Shown here: positions 15,555 to 17,924 of the stretch, in pieces | How positions within the stretch are numbered: position 1 is the stretch's first letter | How the letters are laid out: every line of letters begins with the position of its first letter | NCBI GenBank assembly: GCA_001774505.1 | Contig: MFAF01000004.1 | Location: 3,586-21,509 of the forward strand | DNA: 17,924 nt | Direction: 5' to 3' | DNA from: Candidatus Coatesbacteria bacterium RBG_13_66_14 | GTDB lineage: Bacteria; RBG-13-66-14 | The notes under the pieces: generated by a model | Database searches by the model: none | What the model was told of the DNA's origin: nothing | What the model saw: the letters and a program-made list of their open reading frames with translations, nothing else | Program-made: the position numbers and the translations under genes

Positions 15555-16442
15555 TCAGCCCAATCTCCCCTGAATGTGGTCCAGAATCCTCTCGGAGAGC
15601 TCCAGGTTCGAGTACATCACGTGCTCGACGTTGAACCCCAATTCGATCCCCGAACCTTGCAGGTCTCCGGCCGTGAAATCGAAAATTTCCCCGATCACCC
15701 GCTCGACCACCTCGAAGGTGCGCTCCTCGATGCGCTCCTCCTCCTCCACCAGGTAGCCCAGCACCGCCGAGGGGAACTCCACCCCCAGCCAGGTCATGAA
15801 CTCGATATCCCGGATACGGGAAGCCGGGGTGAGGGAGACGTAAACGTCGGGGAAGCCGAGCCCCTCCTCCCGGCACCGGCGGTCGAGCTGGGCGAGCACC
15901 TGTTTCAGGTTGGCCGTCTCGAAGACGATTTGGGAGCAGAAAAAATCTATCCCCGCCTTCATCTTGGCGACGATGCGGTCCGCCTCGCGGGGCCGCGTGA
16001 AGATGGTTATGCCGCCCAGCCGCACGTCGGGGTAATTCTCCCGGACGAAGGCCGCCGCCTCCGGAACCGACCAGCCCGGGTACTGGACCCGGTGGGACTC
16101 GCCGCCCACCAGGATGAGGTCGCGGACGCCCTTGGCGTGGACCTCCCCGACCCAGTCGCGGAACTTCTCCGGCGGGACGAGGACACAGATTTTATTCGGT
16201 ACGAGGGCCACCCCCGGCGAGACCTCCCGCACCATCTCGCCGAAGCGGACCTGGTCCATCTTCTTCAAAAAGCTCACCGCCCGGCTGCCGTCCCGGCTCT
16301 CGCTCACCACCTCGGGGATGTTCAACCGGGTGATGGAGTTGGCCTCCAGAATCCGGGCGACACGGGAGGCCCAACTCCGTACCTTGCCCTCCAGCCAGGA
16401 CTGGGGCGGGGTGATGATTTCGAAGATGATGCTTTTTACCAT
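15555..16442 (-). CDS. Divergent MetF-like (methylenetetrahydrofolate reductase family) protein
   Basis: At 295 residues it has the length of bacterial MetF (about 296) and the same barrel layout. IIFEIITPP at the N-terminus corresponds to the MetF FEFFPP strand with its Glu (E8), ILVGGES corresponds to LRGDP, KAGIDFFCSQIVFET corresponds to the strand with the folate-contacting Gln (Q171 here), and SLTPASRIRDIEFMTWLGVEFP corresponds to the late substrate loop. The Asp that activates folate in E. coli (D120) appears to be replaced by Glu115 in GGES, and overall similarity is low, so it may use another pterin or donor. It is the first gene of a cluster with the two MetE halves, which argues for supplying methyl groups for methionine. 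The ATG at 16442 has only a weak AGG-type site. A distinct related activity is possible. Confidence 0.75.
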   Translation of the reverse strand: MVKSIIFEIITPPQSWLEGKVRSWASRVARILEANSITRLNIPEVVSESRDGSRAVSFLKKMDQVRFGEMVREVSPGVALVPNKICVLVPPEKFRDWVGEVHAKGVRDLILVGGESHRVQYPGWSVPEAAAFVRENYPDVRLGGITIFTRPREADRIVAKMKAGIDFFCSQIVFETANLKQVLAQLDRRCREEGLGFPDVYVSLTPASRIRDIEFMTWLGVEFPSAVLGYLVEEEERIEERTFEVVERVIGEIFDFTAGDLQGSGIELGFNVEHVMYSNLELSERILDHIQGRLG

Positions 16443-16501
16443 GGCGAACCTGTGGAACCCGAGGCAAGCGCCGCGAGCGGCGAATGATTGGTCACGGGCT
16501 T

Positions 16502-16558
16502 AACTCGCTGCGCTCTGTTTCGCCGGGGACGGAACTCGCTTCGCTCTTTTTCGGGGAG
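16502..16558. repeat. Two imperfect tandem repeats in the leader of the methionine cluster
   Basis: Two units of about 26-31 bases (16502-16532 and 16533-16558) share AACTCGCT, GCTCT and TTTCG...GGGGA. On the minus strand each begins with GAGCGAAGCGAG or GAGCGCAGCGAG, close to the unit found in the LeuD-like gene and in the 11531-11700 element. The promoter-like -10 overlaps the right edge, so the repeats would lie in the leader RNA. A short GC hairpin (16469-16482) lies between them and the MetF-like ATG. Confidence 0.6.
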
Positions 16559-16565
16559 AATAGCA
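16557..16565 (-). promoter_or_regulatory. Possible extended -10 promoter for the MetF-like/split MetE cluster
   Basis: On the minus strand TGCTATTCT forms an extended -10 (TGn plus TATTCT, the same -10 hexamer as the operon promoter at 13312). No good -35 box lies 17 bases upstream. Start near 16549 gives a leader of about 107 bases. The gap 16443-16698 holds nothing else I can name, and no terminator was recognised after the MFS gene, so read-through is possible. Confidence 0.42.
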
Positions 16566-16698
16566 CACGTACCCGCCGGGCGTAAGGGGTAGTCCGCCCT
16601 GTCTCCATCATCCGACGATCCGCGCGCCGCCGGCCGGCATCAACGCGCGACCGGGTTGGAGGTGAGCCTTAACCGGGTCCGTCCTCTTTTTATCTTCT

Positions 16699-17924
16699 TC
16701 ACTTCCCGTCGGCGAGGGTTGGTTGAATTATGCCCTTGAAGTTGCCGAGTTTTGTCGAAAAAATTATCGAGGCGAGAATGGCGGCTATCCCGCCCGCGAA
16801 CAACGTCCACGGCGCGGTTATGACGTCCGCGAGACCGCCCACCAGAAGGTTCCCGAAAGGGAGGATGCCCATCAAGGCGGTCGAGTAGAAGGCCATCACC
16901 CGGCCGCGCTTCGATTCGTCCACTATGTTCTGGATGACCGTGTTCGATGTAGCCAGTTGGGCCATCATCCCGAAACCGGCGACGGCCATGAGGATGAGTG
17001 AAACCCAGAGCGATCTCGAAAATGAGAACAGAAGCAGTCCCACGCCGAATATGCAGACGGCGAAAGGAATGATTTTCCACAGGCCGAAAAAGGACTTGCG
17101 CGACGCGAGGAACACCGCGCCGCCCAAAGCACCCACTCCGATGGCGCCCATGAGGAAGCCGTAGGTCCGGGCGTCGCCCGAAAGCACGGTCTTCGCCATG
17201 ACCGGCATGATCGTTATGTAAGGCAAGGCCGTGAGGCTCAGGAACGAGAGCATCAGAAGGATGGATCGTATGGGCGGAGTGTGGAAGGTGTAGGAAAGGC
17301 CTTCCTTTAGCTCGGCAAACACCTTTGCTTCGCCTCTCTCCGGCGTCGCGCGGTCTATCCGCATGGCGGCGAGCGAGGCTATGACCGCGAGAAAGCTCAC
17401 CGCGTTCACGAGAAAGCAGACCTTCTCGCCGAATGCGGCTATCACGAATCCGGCGATCAGAGGCCCGATGAGCCTCGCGCCGTTGAACAGGGCCGAGTTC
17501 ATCGCGATGGCCGAGGCCAGATCCTCCCGGCGGTCCACCATTTTAATAACGAAAGCCTGCCGCGTGGGCATATCCACGGAGTTCACCAGGCCAATGAAGA
17601 GGCCCAGGGCGAATATGTGCCATATCTGGACGACGCCGGCGTAGACGATGACGGTCAAAATGACCGCCTGAAGCGCCGCCAGACCCTGCGTCCAGAAAAG
17701 GATGCGACGGCGGTCGAGCCTGTCTATGAGGACGCCGGCGAATGGCGTGACCACGAGGTAGGGAATCTGGGTGACGAACCCCACCGCGCCGAGGAACATG
17801 GCCGAGCCCGTGAGCTTGTAGATGAGCCAGGACATGGCTATCATCTGCATCCACGTGCCGATGACGGAGACGCCCTGCCCGATGAAGAAGAGCCTGTAGT
17901 TGTAATACTTGAAAGCGCGCAGCA
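16699..17924 (-). CDS. MFS transporter, exporter type (5' end beyond the window)
   Basis: At least 407 residues are in frame up to the window edge, with about 12 hydrophobic membrane segments. The frame stays open to 17924, and the residues before the first internal Met (RAFKYYNYRLFFIGQGVSVIGTW) are the usual N-terminus of the EntS/MFS_3-like family, so the true start lies beyond the edge and only a few residues are probably missing; the ATG at 17850 is internal. Motif A is visible between segments 2 and 3 (GVLIDRLDRRRIL), and RGRVMAFYSTALMGI marks its second-half counterpart. Members export siderophores, drugs or other small molecules by proton exchange; substrate cannot be read from sequence. 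Base use is less GC-rich than that of neighbours, which might indicate separate ancestry. It lies 256 bases upstream of the methionine cluster. Confidence 0.9.
   Translation of the reverse strand, partial: LRAFKYYNYRLFFIGQGVSVIGTWMQMIAMSWLIYKLTGSAMFLGAVGFVTQIPYLVVTPFAGVLIDRLDRRRILFWTQGLAALQAVILTVIVYAGVVQIWHIFALGLFIGLVNSVDMPTRQAFVIKMVDRREDLASAIAMNSALFNGARLIGPLIAGFVIAAFGEKVCFLVNAVSFLAVIASLAAMRIDRATPERGEAKVFAELKEGLSYTFHTPPIRSILLMLSFLSLTALPYITIMPVMAKTVLSGDARTYGFLMGAIGVGALGGAVFLASRKSFFGLWKIIPFAVCIFGVGLLLFSFSRSLWVSLILMAVAGFGMMAQLATSNTVIQNIVDESKRGRVMAFYSTALMGILPFGNLLVGGLADVITAPWTLFAGGIAAILASIIFSTKLGNFKGIIQPTLADGK

Noticed and set aside
16640..17080. 146-residue minus-strand open frame at the end of the MFS gene
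   Set aside because: It lies in another frame within the transporter gene, whose translation has clear membrane segments, and its product is Arg/His-rich low-complexity sequence.

Overview
The window looks like chromosomal DNA from an uncultured, GC-rich, probably anaerobic bacterium. Ribosomal protein L19, a complete citrate-to-2-oxoglutarate branch and a methionine module indicate a chromosome. An FG-GAP protein carrying a C-terminal domain of the type IX secretion-signal/FlgD-like kind points to the FCB superphylum or a neighbouring candidate phylum (inference; no marker here settles it). The likely Re-type citrate synthase suggests an anaerobic lineage. There is no phage, IS, CRISPR array, tRNA or rRNA. 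Eleven of the coding regions are supported by named families or clear motifs, the weakest being the secreted hypothetical protein.

Layout, left to right. A GH57 alpha-glucan enzyme and rplS lie on the minus strand, separated by a strong terminator. A divergent regulatory region (2407-2725) holds back-to-back promoters and a near-perfect palindrome. It drives a large secreted FG-GAP protein on the plus strand, the only plus-strand gene. A terminator at 4920-4951 closes that gene against a minus-strand group: a secreted hypothetical protein, a GNAT acetyltransferase with a C-terminal thioredoxin-like (YoaP-like) domain, and two small VOC/glyoxalase proteins.

The centre (7478-13340) is one well-bounded minus-strand operon. 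A near-consensus promoter is followed by a Re-citrate-synthase-like enzyme, LeuC-type and LeuD-type hydro-lyase subunits (probably acting as a two-subunit aconitase), NADP-isocitrate dehydrogenase and a zinc-ribbon TPR protein, and then a UUCG-loop terminator. Together these would turn acetyl-CoA and oxaloacetate into 2-oxoglutarate, the precursor of glutamate. Short GTAGGGGCG-type repeats sit in two of its intergenic gaps and touch the ends of the LeuD-type gene.

Further right (13470-16565) is a tightly coupled three-gene minus-strand cluster: a divergent MetF-like protein, a MetE N-terminal-half homologue and a MetE catalytic-half homologue with all zinc ligands. This is a split methionine synthase with its likely methyl-donor enzyme. 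The window ends inside an MFS exporter whose start lies beyond the right edge.

The two points most worth following are the Re-citrate synthase/LeuCD-type aconitase/IDH operon and the MetF-like plus split MetE module. Coordinates of promoters and terminators were found by eye, and no database search was possible.
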